Shown: positions 1-8,760, counted from the stretch's first letter. The stretch: DNA of 38,946 bases from RZYP01 sp964386405 (GCA_964386405.1 CAYLRW010000006.1:1-38946), one strand, 5' to 3'. Program-made: numbers and translations. Notes: a model not told the origin generated them from the letters alone.

Positions 1-14
1 TCCGCCACGACCGC
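1..14 (-). tRNA. tRNA-Leu, 5' end only (cut by window edge)
   Basis: The minus strand ends with GCGGTCGTGGCGGA. This matches the usual start of a bacterial tRNA-Leu: a seven-base acceptor 5' strand (GCGGTCG), then TG and the start of the D arm. It lies about 18 bases downstream of the expected start point of a good promoter (39-67) and has no coding sequence in front of it. Only 14 bases are visible, so the anticodon and the identity cannot be confirmed. Confidence 0.6.
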
Positions 15-38
15 GCGTCATGTACTGGCAACGCTAAT

Positions 39-67
39 ATGATAGCATATCACACTTACGGCGTCAA
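39..67 (-). promoter_or_regulatory. Promoter for the tRNA-Leu
   Basis: On the minus strand TTGACG (62-67) and TATCAT (39-44) are separated by exactly 17 bases. The -35 box overlaps the stop codon of the lytic transglycosylase gene (64-66), so the tRNA unit begins directly at the end of the upstream operon. Confidence 0.65.
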
Positions 68-654
68 TAGTTATCGATACGATTTTTATACAATTTATAA
101 TACTGTCCGCGGTCATATAAAACCTTACGGACATATTCGCGAGTATCTACATAAGGGATTGTTTCTATACTGTTAAAATCCGTATCCCAATTAAATTCTT
201 CCATCCAATTTCTGGTATTGCCGCGTCCCGCATTATATGCTGTCAGCATGAGAACACGATTATGTCCAAATTCATATTCCAGTTCACTCAAATACCAGCA
301 ACCCATACGAATATTGGTTTCAGCTTCAGCAAGCTTATCAATTTGGTAATTCTGCATGCCCATTTCATTGGCAATCCACTTGCCGGTATCTGGCATTATC
401 TGCATCAATCCCACAGCTCCTGGTTTAGATTTAGCATCTATCCGGAACCCGCTTTCGTTTTTGATGACAGCTGCTACGAGAAATGGATCTAACTTGTTTT
501 TCTTGCTGTACTCAATTATTTCTTCCTGATACGGCCACAAATACACAAACCTCATCTGAACTTCATCAGATCGCCAAATTTGCCAGGCTGCAAAGACCAG
601 GCAGACAAAAAGCGCCCAATAAAACCAACGCCTGTTTTTCTTCTTTCTTCGCAA
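64..654 (-). CDS. Lytic transglycosylase, SLT domain, membrane-anchored
   Basis: The product cleaves the glycan backbone of peptidoglycan between MurNAc and GlcNAc. With the start chosen here it has 196 residues. A short basic stretch (RRKKKNRR) is followed by one hydrophobic segment (WFYWALFVCLVFAAW), which suggests an N-terminal membrane anchor. The catalytic domain then shows the family signatures: IKNESGF with the catalytic Glu, GLMQIMPDTG, and AYNAGRGN. The start is TTG at 652-654 because a strong GGAGGG (661-666) lies six bases upstream and the gene then begins just after the coaE stop codon (668). An in-frame ATG at 696 would overlap coaE and lacks such a site. It is the last gene of polA-mutM-coaE-slt. 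The family is clear; the exact subfamily is not assigned. Confidence 0.88.
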   Translation of the reverse strand: MRRKKKNRRWFYWALFVCLVFAAWQIWRSDEVQMRFVYLWPYQEEIIEYSKKNKLDPFLVAAVIKNESGFRIDAKSKPGAVGLMQIMPDTGKWIANEMGMQNYQIDKLAEAETNIRMGCWYLSELEYEFGHNRVLMLTAYNAGRGNTRNWMEEFNWDTDFNSIETIPYVDTREYVRKVLYDRGQYYKLYKNRIDNY

Positions 655-667
655 ACCTATCCCTCCG

Positions 668-1264
668 CTATTTACCAGTCTTTTCCCAGGCAGCAATTAT
701 TTGTTTTTCTGTTTCTTCCCAAGTTCCGCTATTATCTATTATCACTGTTGCATATTTTTCTTTCTCGCTCAAAGGCATTTGAGCCGCTATTCTTGCCCGT
801 ACAGCTTCAGCCGTCATTCCACTGCGTGCCATTGTACGTATAATTTGCGTTTCTACAGGCACAGACACCAGCCAGACTTCGTCAACCTTCAGGCACCAAC
901 CACATTCAATAAGCAGCGGCACATCAAGAACGACTACTCTTTCACCTGCTGTTTCGCACACGCCCAAAAAATTGTCAGCTTCTTGCCAAACAAAACCATG
1001 AACTATTTCTTCAAGCTTCCTCAGGGACTCCTTATCATTAAAAACAATGTCAGCTAAAGCACTCCTGTTGAGCTTACCATCTGCATCGACAATCTTGGGA
1101 CCGAAAGTCTTAACTATTTTATGAAAGCCTTCAGTTCCTGGCATAACAGCATTTTTAGCAGCTTCATCAGCATCAAAAACCTTTGCCCCCAAAGCTTTTA
1201 ATTTGGAAGCAACAGATGTTTTTCCTGATCCTATACCACCGGTTAAGCCAATAATCTTCACCAT
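668..1264 (-). CDS. coaE: Dephospho-CoA kinase
   Basis: This enzyme phosphorylates the 3' hydroxyl of dephospho-CoA with ATP, the last step of coenzyme A synthesis in the cytosol. The P-loop GLTGGIGSGKTSVA is at the N terminus, followed by VFDADE and, further on, VVVLDVPLLIECG, all typical of CoaE. The length of 198 residues is normal. The start is the ATG at 1262-1264 (MVKIIGLTGG), preceded by AAGGGG and located nine bases after the mutM stop; a start at 1285 would add residues absent from the family and overlap mutM. The order polA-mutM-coaE is common in Firmicutes and supports the call. Confidence 0.95.
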   Translation of the reverse strand: MVKIIGLTGGIGSGKTSVASKLKALGAKVFDADEAAKNAVMPGTEGFHKIVKTFGPKIVDADGKLNRSALADIVFNDKESLRKLEEIVHGFVWQEADNFLGVCETAGERVVVLDVPLLIECGWCLKVDEVWLVSVPVETQIIRTMARSGMTAEAVRARIAAQMPLSEKEKYATVIIDNSGTWEETEKQIIAAWEKTGK

Positions 1265-1272
1265 AACACCCC

Positions 1273-2094
1273 TTAGTGTTGACACTCAGGACAGTAAGTT
1301 GTTCCACGTCCCGCAACTTTAGTGCCGACGAGCTCTGTTCCGCATTTTTTACAAGGTTTTCCTTTACGGCCATAAACCAAGAGATAATCCTGATTTCGAC
1401 CTTGATTGCCATCACCATCCTTGTAGTTGCGGAAAGTAGTTCCATGGTTTTTGATACCCTGTTTAATCACTTTATTGACGGCTTTGATTAACTTGTCAAT
1501 TTCTCTTTCATTAAGCGAATCTCCAGATCGCTGCGGCAGAATACCTGCAACGGCCAAGGCTTCATCCGCATAAATATTTCCTAAACCTGCGATAACTTCC
1601 TGATCAAGAATAATACCTTTGATTGAAGCTTTACGCTTTTTCAGAATTTCCTGCAGATAGGTGATATTCAATTCCTTCGTGCCTGGTTCTGGCCCCAGAT
1701 TGTCAAAGCCTGATAGTCTTACATCATCATTAATAACTAAATGCAACGTACCAAATGTCCTTATATCACAGAACCATAGGGTTTTGCCGCCAGTCAGCTC
1801 AAATTTTATCTTCGCATATTCAGGTTCCGGAGCCTCATCATCAGTAACAATAAGGGCACCAGTCATTCTCAAATGTGCAATCAATTTAATATTAGTACCA
1901 AACTCAAAGGTCAGGTATTTCCCTCGGCGTTTCAAGTCGCGAATACATTGTCCTACCAATATATCAGCAAAAGCTTCCGGCGATGGATGTTTAATCATGC
2001 GCGGCAGTCTTATTTCCACCCGTTTGATTATCTTGTTCAGTACATGAGGTGTCAGTGTTTTTCTGACCTGTTCTATCTCTGGTAATTCCGGCAT
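1273..2094 (-). CDS. mutM: Formamidopyrimidine-DNA glycosylase (Fpg/MutM)
   Basis: A bifunctional base-excision repair enzyme that removes 8-oxoguanine and ring-opened purines and nicks the abasic site. The N terminus MPELPEIE carries the catalytic Pro (after removal of Met) and Glu. The C terminus has the zinc finger CKKCGTELVGTKVAGRGTTYCPEC, a four-cysteine pattern C-x2-C-x16-C-x2-C, given here as split motifs: CKKCG at the start and YCPEC at the end. Length is 273 residues, normal for the family. AAGGAG lies upstream of the ATG. It follows polA by 12 bases, so DNA repair synthesis and lesion excision are co-transcribed. Confidence 0.97.
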   Translation of the reverse strand: MPELPEIEQVRKTLTPHVLNKIIKRVEIRLPRMIKHPSPEAFADILVGQCIRDLKRRGKYLTFEFGTNIKLIAHLRMTGALIVTDDEAPEPEYAKIKFELTGGKTLWFCDIRTFGTLHLVINDDVRLSGFDNLGPEPGTKELNITYLQEILKKRKASIKGIILDQEVIAGLGNIYADEALAVAGILPQRSGDSLNEREIDKLIKAVNKVIKQGIKNHGTTFRNYKDGDGNQGRNQDYLLVYGRKGKPCKKCGTELVGTKVAGRGTTYCPECQH

Positions 2095-2106
2095 CTCTAT
2101 TTCTCC

Positions 2107-4713
2107 TTATTTTGTTTCTGCCCAATTCTTTCCATACGCAACATCAGCAAGAAGAGGTACAGACAAATCAACAGTTTTTTCCATAATATTTTTAACTATC
2201 TTAGCAATTTGTTCCTTTTCGTCAGCGCAAACTTCCAAAACTAATTCATCATGCACCTGTAAAAGTATGCGGCTTTTAAAATTACCTTCCAGCAAAGCAT
2301 TCTGCACTTTTATCATAGCCAGTTTGATAACATCTGCAGCAGTACCTTGTATTGGTGTATTAATTGCTGTCCGTTCCGCAAAACTACGTAAATTAAAATT
2401 ACTATTATTAATATCCGGCAAATAACGGCGTCTGCCAAACAAGGTTGCCACGTAGCCGTCTTTTTTAGCTTTTAGCACCATGTCTTCCATATATTTCTTA
2501 ACGCCTGTATAACGTTTAAAATAGTTCTCAATATACTGGCCGGCTTCGTTGCGGCTTATGCCCAGCTGTTTACCAAGACCATAGTCACTGATACCATAGA
2601 CGATACCAAAATTAACCGCTTTCGCACGTGAACGCATTTCCGAAGATACTTCATTCAGAGGCAAGCCAAAAACTTCTGCCGCCGTCCTGGCATGAACATC
2701 CTGACCTTGGGCAAAAGAATCCAGCAGAAGCTGATCTTGAGCTATATGAGCCAGAATTCTTAGTTCCACCTGTGAATAATCACAAGACATAAGCAAATCG
2801 TAGCCTTCTCCGGGCACGAACATGGCTCGCATCCTTTTGCCTATTTCTGTGCGCACCGGAATATTCTGCAAGTTAGGTTCAGTGCTGGAAAGTCTCCCCG
2901 TTACAGTTACCGTTTGTTGGAAATGTGTATGAATACGTTTAGTCACAGGATTTATCAAAGGTTTTAAGCCTTCAAGATAGGTAGAATAAAGTTTCGACAA
3001 TTGTCGATGCTGCAAGATGGTACCAACTAAAGGATGCTGTGAAGCCAGCTCTTCCAGGACACTTACATCCGTTGAATAACCTGTTTTTGTCTTTTTGACA
3101 GCTGGCAATCCTAACTTTTCAAAAAGTAATACACCCAGTTGTTTAGGTGATTTCAGGTTGAATTGTTCACCCGCCTGTTCATAGGCCAAAAGCTCCAATT
3201 CATCAAGTTTTAGCCTGAATTCTTCAGTGATATCGGCCAGCATTTTTTCGTCGACAGCAATACCTAAGAGCTCCATCGCCGCCAGCACAGGTAGCAGCGG
3301 CAGCTCAATTTCCCGATATAATTTCACCAGTTCTTTTTCTTCCAGATATTCTGACAGTAAAACATGAAGTTCTTCCATATCTTGTATTGTGCCGCCATCA
3401 TTTTGTACAAGATAGCGTTCGGCCAGAGCTTTCAAACTATAAGAATTCTCTCCTGGCTCAATAAGATAGGCAGCCAGAGAGCAATCCGCTGTTACACCAG
3501 CGACTTTAACGTTATTTGCGAGGCAGGCCTTGACTATATCCTTACCATCGCAAACAACCTTTTTCTGCGAAGCATCAGCCAGCCATTCATAGACTTCCGG
3601 CCACGCCTCACTGGCTGAAGGGATATTATAGATTGTCTGATTATACAGCAAGGATAACTCACTCAGTTTCAACTTTGGTATCTTTCCTGCTGTATCAGCC
3701 AACAGGCAGGTTTCCCTGCCTTCCGCTTTAATCGAAGAAAACAGTGCTTTGGCCTGCTCGCTGGTCATTATAGATTTCTGCGCATATCTTTCAACCTGCG
3801 TCGAAACCTCTTCGCCAAACAAATCAAAGGTTGCCGGTTCTTCATCGCCTAAAACCAAAGAAAAGCGTTCCCAAAGATTACGGAATTCCAATTCCTTCAT
3901 CAATGTCTTAGCTTCCGGTTTCATGCTTTTCAGTTCGTGCTTACTTAGCTCAAGATCAACCGGTACGTCGGTAAAAATCGTAGCTAACTGTTTTGACAAG
4001 AGGGCCTGTTCCTTATTATTGGACAATTTTTCTTTCAAACTTTTACCGGAGATTTCATCAATATGGGCTAAAACATTTTCTACCGACTGGTATTCACAAA
4101 TCAGCTTCATTGCCGTTTTAGGCCCGACCCCAGGCACACCGGGAATATTGTCTGATGTATCACCCATCAACCCTTTCAGGTCAATTAGCTGAGCTGGCTT
4201 CAAGCCATCGTAATTAGCCTTGAATTCTTCAACGTCGAATTCCTGAATATCTGTAATCCCGCGCTTTGTATAAAATACTTTGACATTGTCACCCAAAAGC
4301 TGCAATTCATCCCTGTCACCGGTAACAATGATGATTTCTGCTTCACTGGCTTTATGTCTGGCAAAAGTACCAATAATATCGTCAGCTTCATAGCCATCCA
4401 TCTCAAGCACACTGATATTCATTGCTTCCAGCAATTGTCTGGCAATGGGAAATTGTTCAGAAAGTTCACAAGGAGTTTCTTTGCGCTGTGCTTTATAGCC
4501 TTCAAACATTTCTGTTCTGAAGGTGACTCTTGATTTATCAAAAGCAACAACTGCCCATCTTGGTTTAACGTCGCTTATAATCCTCAACAGCATATTGCAA
4601 AAACCGTAAACCGCACCAGTGTTGAGACCCTTTTTCGTCATAAGAGGCGGCAAAGCAAAAAAAGCCCGATGAATAAGGCTGCTGCCGTCCACTACTAAAA
4701 ATTTATCTGCCAC
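2107..4713 (-). CDS. polA: DNA polymerase I with inactive proofreading domain
   Basis: An 868-residue DNA polymerase I for Okazaki-fragment processing and repair. Residues 1 to about 290 form the 5' nuclease (DGSSLIHRAFFALP, GDRDELQLL, GLMGDTSDNIPGVPGVGPKTA). Residues 300 to 470 correspond to the 3'-5' exonuclease fold, but the DEDD metal-binding motifs are missing: where a DTET-type motif should be, the sequence reads CLLADTAGK. The C-terminal polymerase domain is intact, with motif A DYSQVELRILAH, the O-helix RSRAKAVNFGIVYG and motif C VHDELVLEV. The start is GTG (4711-4713) with GGAAAG upstream. Loss of proofreading is usual in Firmicutes and Thermus polymerases. First gene of the polA-mutM-coaE-slt operon. 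Confidence 0.97.
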   Translation of the reverse strand: MADKFLVVDGSSLIHRAFFALPPLMTKKGLNTGAVYGFCNMLLRIISDVKPRWAVVAFDKSRVTFRTEMFEGYKAQRKETPCELSEQFPIARQLLEAMNISVLEMDGYEADDIIGTFARHKASEAEIIIVTGDRDELQLLGDNVKVFYTKRGITDIQEFDVEEFKANYDGLKPAQLIDLKGLMGDTSDNIPGVPGVGPKTAMKLICEYQSVENVLAHIDEISGKSLKEKLSNNKEQALLSKQLATIFTDVPVDLELSKHELKSMKPEAKTLMKELEFRNLWERFSLVLGDEEPATFDLFGEEVSTQVERYAQKSIMTSEQAKALFSSIKAEGRETCLLADTAGKIPKLKLSELSLLYNQTIYNIPSASEAWPEVYEWLADASQKKVVCDGKDIVKACLANNVKVAGVTADCSLAAYLIEPGENSYSLKALAERYLVQNDGGTIQDMEELHVLLSEYLEEKELVKLYREIELPLLPVLAAMELLGIAVDEKMLADITEEFRLKLDELELLAYEQAGEQFNLKSPKQLGVLLFEKLGLPAVKKTKTGYSTDVSVLEELASQHPLVGTILQHRQLSKLYSTYLEGLKPLINPVTKRIHTHFQQTVTVTGRLSSTEPNLQNIPVRTEIGKRMRAMFVPGEGYDLLMSCDYSQVELRILAHIAQDQLLLDSFAQGQDVHARTAAEVFGLPLNEVSSEMRSRAKAVNFGIVYGISDYGLGKQLGISRNEAGQYIENYFKRYTGVKKYMEDMVLKAKKDGYVATLFGRRRYLPDINNSNFNLRSFAERTAINTPIQGTAADVIKLAMIKVQNALLEGNFKSRILLQVHDELVLEVCADEKEQIAKIVKNIMEKTVDLSVPLLADVAYGKNWAETK

Positions 4714-4748
4714 GTTGTCACCGCTTTCCTACTAAGATTTAACATCTA

Positions 4749-4757
4749 ATTATATCA
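4749..4757 (-). promoter_or_regulatory. Extended -10 promoter for polA operon
   Basis: The minus strand reads TGATATAAT, an extended -10 element (TG-n-TATAAT), 36 bases before the polA GTG. No -35 box is visible because the upstream position is occupied by the aminotransferase terminator; extended -10 promoters often do without one. Confidence 0.55.
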
Positions 4758-4763
4758 TAGGTA

Positions 4764-4806
4764 ATAAAAAAACCTGCTATTGAATTTTATATCCAATAGC
4801 AGGTTT
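4764..4806 (-). terminator. Intrinsic terminator after the aminotransferase gene
   Basis: Twelve-base arms AACCTGCTATTG (4771-4782) and CAATAGCAGGTT (4794-4805) pair perfectly, and on the minus strand they are followed by a run of seven T. It ends the aminotransferase transcript just before the polA promoter. Confidence 0.9.
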
Positions 4807-4824
4807 GCAAAATCAGCTTGCAGT

Positions 4825-6009
4825 TTACATAGATTCTTTAATTGCTTCAGACATTCTTCTGATGCCTTCAGCAATTTTTTCATCAGGCATATTAGAATAG
4901 TTGATGCGCATGTTACGGTCAGTTTTACCATTTGGGAAGAAGGCATCGCCTGTAACACCGGCAACATTTTTTTCAATACATTTCATAAATACTTGTGCTG
5001 CACTGACGCCTTGCGGGAAAGTCAACCACAGGAACAAACCACCTTCCGGATGAGTCCATTTCACGCCTTCCGGCATCATTTTCTCCATGCTTTCAATAAT
5101 CACATCACGGCGGTGCTTATACAAAGCTTTAATCTGTTCAACGTGGGCATCAAGATCATAATTCTCAATATAGGCATCAGCCAAACCTTGGTCAAAATTA
5201 GAAGTGTGCAAATCTGCACTTTGTTTTATTTTAACGAACTCAGATACTACATCCGGCACTGCTGCAACCCAGCCAAGGCGCAGCCCTGGGCAGAAGATTT
5301 TAGAGAAGGTGCCAAGGAACATTACCAATCCTTTGGTATCCATTGATTTCAAGGAAGGCAAAATCTCTCCTTCGAAACGCAGTTCACCATACGGATTATC
5401 TTCGAGCACAGGCAGGTTGTGTTTATTGACGACTTCCATAAATTTAATGCGGCGCTCCATACTCCAGGTGCGGCCGGTAGGATTTTGGAAATCAGGAATT
5501 ACATAAATGAATTTGCAGCGTTCGGTAGTAGAAAGAATTTTATCCAACTCTTCCGGAATCAAGCCGCCATCGTCAGTAGGAACTTCTACAAAGTTAGGTT
5601 CGTAGGCATTGAAAGCATTTAAAGCTCCAAGATAAGACGGACTTTCACAAAGCACAATATCTCCTGGATCCAAAAATAATTTGCCTGCAAAATCCAAGCA
5701 CTGTTGGGAACCAGTGGTAATCAAAATTTCGTCCGGGCTGACTTTTGTGTTATATTTTGCCAACATGCGATCAGCAATTTTTTGGCGCAGCGATGGACGT
5801 CCTTCAGTTGTTGCATATTGCAGCAGTTGTCTGCCTTCACTTTTTAAAACATCTTCAGCTACTTTGGCAAGTTCTTCCACAGGGAAGAGTTCTGGCGCAG
5901 GAAGCCCGCCGGCAAATGAAATAATTTCCGGTTTTTGGGTCAACTTCAAAAGTTCACGAATTTCGGATGCTTGCATCCTTTCCATACGTTTAGAAAATTT
6001 CATAGTCAT
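4825..6009 (-). CDS. PLP-dependent class I aminotransferase (2-aminoadipate / aromatic type)
   Basis: A fold-type I PLP aminotransferase of about 394 residues. Visible motifs are FAGGLPAPELFP near the N terminus, YVIPDFQNPTGRTWS (the NPTG loop), LEDNPYGELRF with the PLP-ring Asp, and GTFSKIFCPGLRLGWV with the Schiff-base Lys and phosphate-binding Arg. This combination is typical of the LysN/ARO8/MocR-catalytic group, which acts on 2-aminoadipate, aromatic or branched-chain 2-oxo acids; the substrate cannot be read from sequence. The start is the ATG at 6007-6009, with GGGGGT about seven bases upstream; the in-frame ATG at 6027 lacks a site. It is a single-gene unit with its own promoter and terminator. 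In this window it could supply the transamination step for the nearby Phe/Tyr or branched-chain routes, but that is inference. Confidence 0.88.
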   Translation of the reverse strand: MTMKFSKRMERMQASEIRELLKLTQKPEIISFAGGLPAPELFPVEELAKVAEDVLKSEGRQLLQYATTEGRPSLRQKIADRMLAKYNTKVSPDEILITTGSQQCLDFAGKLFLDPGDIVLCESPSYLGALNAFNAYEPNFVEVPTDDGGLIPEELDKILSTTERCKFIYVIPDFQNPTGRTWSMERRIKFMEVVNKHNLPVLEDNPYGELRFEGEILPSLKSMDTKGLVMFLGTFSKIFCPGLRLGWVAAVPDVVSEFVKIKQSADLHTSNFDQGLADAYIENYDLDAHVEQIKALYKHRRDVIIESMEKMMPEGVKWTHPEGGLFLWLTFPQGVSAAQVFMKCIEKNVAGVTGDAFFPNGKTDRNMRINYSNMPDEKIAEGIRRMSEAIKESM

Positions 6010-6072
6010 TCTTTTACCCCCAACCATTAAAAATAAGAAATCTCAAACTGTACGTTCAATCTATAAATACGC

Positions 6073-6167
6073 AAATGTACAATTAACAAAAAGAATTTTA
6101 TCACCGTTTCAATACACTGTCAAGAATGTAAACCTTTTTCATGTCGCTTTATGTAAAATGTACATTT
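6073..6167. promoter_or_regulatory. Two AAATGTACA sites flanking the aminotransferase promoter
   Basis: A perfect 12-base palindrome AAATGTACATTT is at 6156-6167, upstream of the -35 box. A related AAATGTACAATT is at 6073-6084, between the -10 box and the start codon. Their centres are 83 bases apart, close to eight helical turns, so a bound repressor could in principle loop the DNA. Function as an operator is inferred from symmetry and position only. Confidence 0.4.
6095..6123 (-). promoter_or_regulatory. Promoter of the aminotransferase gene
   Basis: Minus strand TTGACA (6118-6123), 17-base spacer, TAAAAT (6095-6100). The leader to the start codon at 6009 is about 80 bases. Confidence 0.8.
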
Positions 6168-6176
6168 GTACTTAAA

Positions 6177-6208
6177 AGAGGAACCTTTATAAGGTTCCTC
6201 TAAAAAAA
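6177..6208. terminator. Hairpin terminator downstream of the HD-domain gene
   Basis: Arms AGAGGAACCTT (6177-6187) and AAGGTTCCTCT (6191-6201) pair perfectly. On the minus strand the stem is followed by a short T run (TTTTAAG). It would end the cca-namZ-HD transcript, whose last stop codon is at 6334. The 130 bases between (6209-6333) are AT-rich and I see nothing else in them. Confidence 0.65.
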
Positions 6209-6333
6209 TAGTAAATTTTTATAACTATTAAAACAATCACTTAAATTATAGTACTTCAACAATCATACTCAATGCAAAAATATGCATCAAACTTCTTCAA
6301 AAGCAACTGAATTGTTCAAAAAATAATATAAAT

Positions 6334-7527
6334 TTAATCGAATTTGCCAAAAATCTCCGCAAAATTAATGCCGGCAATACTTTTAGCTTTGTACATCTCA
6401 CGGATTTTCTCTTCACCTTCTTGTAAGTGCTGGGAAGTAATACCGTGACGCCGCGACAGCCAAGCCTCCACAAAAGCAGCCAAGTGGTCGCAGCCTTTCA
6501 GCACAGAACCATCAACAGGTGAATATTTATCTTCATTGTATTTTTCGCTGATTTCCTGCGGCTTGCTTAAAAGTTTTATTTCACCGTCAACAATTGCTCT
6601 GTCAGCAAATTCATTTTCAGCAAAATAAAGGATTTCTTTATGCCATTCACCAGGAAGCAAAGGCAATATTTTCTCGGCAATCTGTCTCTTTTCAATATCC
6701 TTTATTAATTCCTCCAGGCCTTCAACAGAGCGTTTAATCGGTGAAATAATATCTCTTGTCAACACTTCAGGCAAATCATGGAACAAACCACAAAGAAAAT
6801 CATTGACCGCTCTTTGTGGGCAGGCTTCTAAACGCAAAGCGCAAAAATATCCGAGTATCGCTACTATAATCATATGTCCCATTACAGAAGTTTCCGGCAC
6901 CCTTGGTGATTGTGCCCACCTTTTCTGAAAGCGCAGCTGACCTACAAGATCAACAAATTTACGAGTTTTGCCTCCTAGCGCTATCTTCTGTACGCCCGCC
7001 AAATCGTAATGCTCTTCAATTTCATTGGCAATAGCGACTTTTGTTGCTTCAACGTCATAAATACCCTGATTAAGATGGTATACTATCCGAAATTCCCACT
7101 CTGTTGCCAAGTAATGCGCGGCCTTCAGCAGTTTCTTTTCCTTCGGATAATTATCTGTATCAAAATAATTCTTCATTCTGCCTAGGAAATCCTGATCAAT
7201 ATCTGGCACCTTACGTTCCAGTTCGTTATAGACCCAATTATTTAGTTTATCACCGTGTACACGCATCAGCTCGTGAAAAACCGGCGGTTTAATATCAGTC
7301 AGAATAATTCTGTGTAAGAATTCAAAAATGCCGCCTTCTACCAAAACTTGCCAATTCAATTTTGCCCCATGATCCTGCTCCTCATAATGTGCTAACACAT
7401 ACAAGATAACCATTTTGTGAGCTTGTTTGTCCAGTTCAGTAAAACCTTGCGGTCTTATGTGGTCGTTCCAGCGCTGAATATGTGCTGCTTCGTAAAGCAC
7501 TTCAATAAAATTCTTACTTAAAATCAT
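6334..7527 (-). CDS. HD-domain protein, probably tandem YfbR-like phosphohydrolase
   Basis: A 397-residue soluble protein. The second half has a clear HD metal-site arrangement: VMGHMIIVAIL (residues about 218-228), then FLCGLFHDLPEVLTRDIISPIK with the HD pair and the downstream Asp, as in YfbR-like 5'-nucleotidases and HD_3 proteins. The first half (residues about 14-90) looks like a second, weaker HD-like unit: an arginine/tryptophan-rich start (IQRWNDHIRP), a helix with EL-x3-AHKMVILYVLAH and DIKPPVFHEL. The duplication is my reading of the sequence and is not certain. It starts 12 bases after the DUF1343 gene, so it belongs to the cca operon. Likely a nucleotide or nucleic-acid-linked phosphohydrolase; substrate unknown. 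Confidence 0.8.
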   Translation of the reverse strand: MILSKNFIEVLYEAAHIQRWNDHIRPQGFTELDKQAHKMVILYVLAHYEEQDHGAKLNWQVLVEGGIFEFLHRIILTDIKPPVFHELMRVHGDKLNNWVYNELERKVPDIDQDFLGRMKNYFDTDNYPKEKKLLKAAHYLATEWEFRIVYHLNQGIYDVEATKVAIANEIEEHYDLAGVQKIALGGKTRKFVDLVGQLRFQKRWAQSPRVPETSVMGHMIIVAILGYFCALRLEACPQRAVNDFLCGLFHDLPEVLTRDIISPIKRSVEGLEELIKDIEKRQIAEKILPLLPGEWHKEILYFAENEFADRAIVDGEIKLLSKPQEISEKYNEDKYSPVDGSVLKGCDHLAAFVEAWLSRRHGITSQHLQEGEEKIREMYKAKSIAGINFAEIFGKFD

Positions 7528-7539
7528 TATGTCCTCCTT

Positions 7540-8760
7540 CTATTTCAGCGGATACAAAAGATAAGGCTGCACCTTTTCCGCAAAATATGCATTTTCTCTA
7601 TCCCAACGCTTAAAGATGTCCTCCAAAGGTATTTCGGCGTAACGCAGAGAACTCTCACCCAAAGCAATATCAATTTTATAGCCATCCGAATTTCTTTTGG
7701 GGAACAAGTCTTTTTGAGGATAATCTTTCATCAACAGCCTGACCATCTGTGCACCTACATGCGCTGGCTGGAAACTTCTTTTATCAGTTATATGTATTTG
7801 CACTCCCTGACAAAGTTCCCCTGCATACATACCATAATTTGGTATGAAGGCTATCGGTCTGAAGATAACCCCTGGCATTTCTAGCGCGTTAAGTTGAGCT
7901 GCAAAAGCCAGCTTATCAAGCCAAGGTGTTCCTACATATTCGAAAGGCTTGGTTGTACCTATGCCTACCGAAATATTCATATCACCGACTATACCTGTTG
8001 CCGCATAGCAAAATGCACTTGTTTCTGTTGGAATATTAGGTGAGGTAGCAACCCAAGGCAATCCTGTTTGTTCAAACAACATCTCCTTAGTCCAATTTTT
8101 CATTGGTATCACCTGCAAATCTGCACCTATTTTATACTCCTTATTGATGAAGCGCGCATACTCGCCTACAGTAAGTCCATGACGAAGCGGCACGTTATAT
8201 AAGCCTATGAAAGTCTCAAAACCATTCTTCAGCGTAGGGCCCTCGTAGTAACCACCCAAAGGATTGGGTCTGTCAAAAACCACAAACTTCTTCCCTTCCT
8301 TAGCACAGGCCTCCATCGCATAAGCCATGGTAGAAACATAGGTATAATGGCGGGTGCCGACATCCTGGATATCGAAAGCCAACACGTCTATATCAGCAAG
8401 CATGGCCTTGGTCGGTCTTCTCGTATCTCCGTAAAGGCTGCGGACTTCAATACCCTCATATTTATCATTTTTCACATCATCACCGGCTGTTACCGCACCA
8501 AAAAGACCGTGTTCCGGCACAAAAACCGCTTGCAGCTGCACCTTACTTCTAAGTATGTCTACCGAGCTCTTCAGGTTACGGTCCACACCAGTTTGATTAG
8601 TAATAAGTCCCACCCTTTTGCCGGCGAAAATGTCGGCATAGTCGTTAATTCGTTCGATACCCAGAATAACCGTATCTTTATTATTCTTTGCTTCTGCCTT
8701 CTGCAATGGCACTACCGCTATAGCCAACAAACATAACATAAAAAATACAATCCTTCTCAT
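7540..8760 (-). CDS. NamZ-like exo-beta-N-acetylmuramidase (DUF1343), exported
   Basis: A 406-residue member of the DUF1343 family, whose characterised member NamZ of Bacillus releases terminal MurNAc from peptidoglycan fragments. A signal peptide is obvious: MRRIVFFMLCLLAIAVVPLQ, with a likely cleavage site after AEA at residue 24. Family motifs follow: RVGLITNQTGVD, FVPEHGLFG with the Glu believed catalytic, FDIQDVGTRHYTY and FDRPNPLGG. AGGGGA precedes the ATG. It sits between cca and the HD gene with small gaps. An exported cell-wall recycling role fits, but activity on MurNAc is inferred from the family. Confidence 0.88.
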   Translation of the reverse strand: MRRIVFFMLCLLAIAVVPLQKAEAKNNKDTVILGIERINDYADIFAGKRVGLITNQTGVDRNLKSSVDILRSKVQLQAVFVPEHGLFGAVTAGDDVKNDKYEGIEVRSLYGDTRRPTKAMLADIDVLAFDIQDVGTRHYTYVSTMAYAMEACAKEGKKFVVFDRPNPLGGYYEGPTLKNGFETFIGLYNVPLRHGLTVGEYARFINKEYKIGADLQVIPMKNWTKEMLFEQTGLPWVATSPNIPTETSAFCYAATGIVGDMNISVGIGTTKPFEYVGTPWLDKLAFAAQLNALEMPGVIFRPIAFIPNYGMYAGELCQGVQIHITDKRSFQPAHVGAQMVRLLMKDYPQKDLFPKRNSDGYKIDIALGESSLRYAEIPLEDIFKRWDRENAYFAEKVQPYLLYPLK

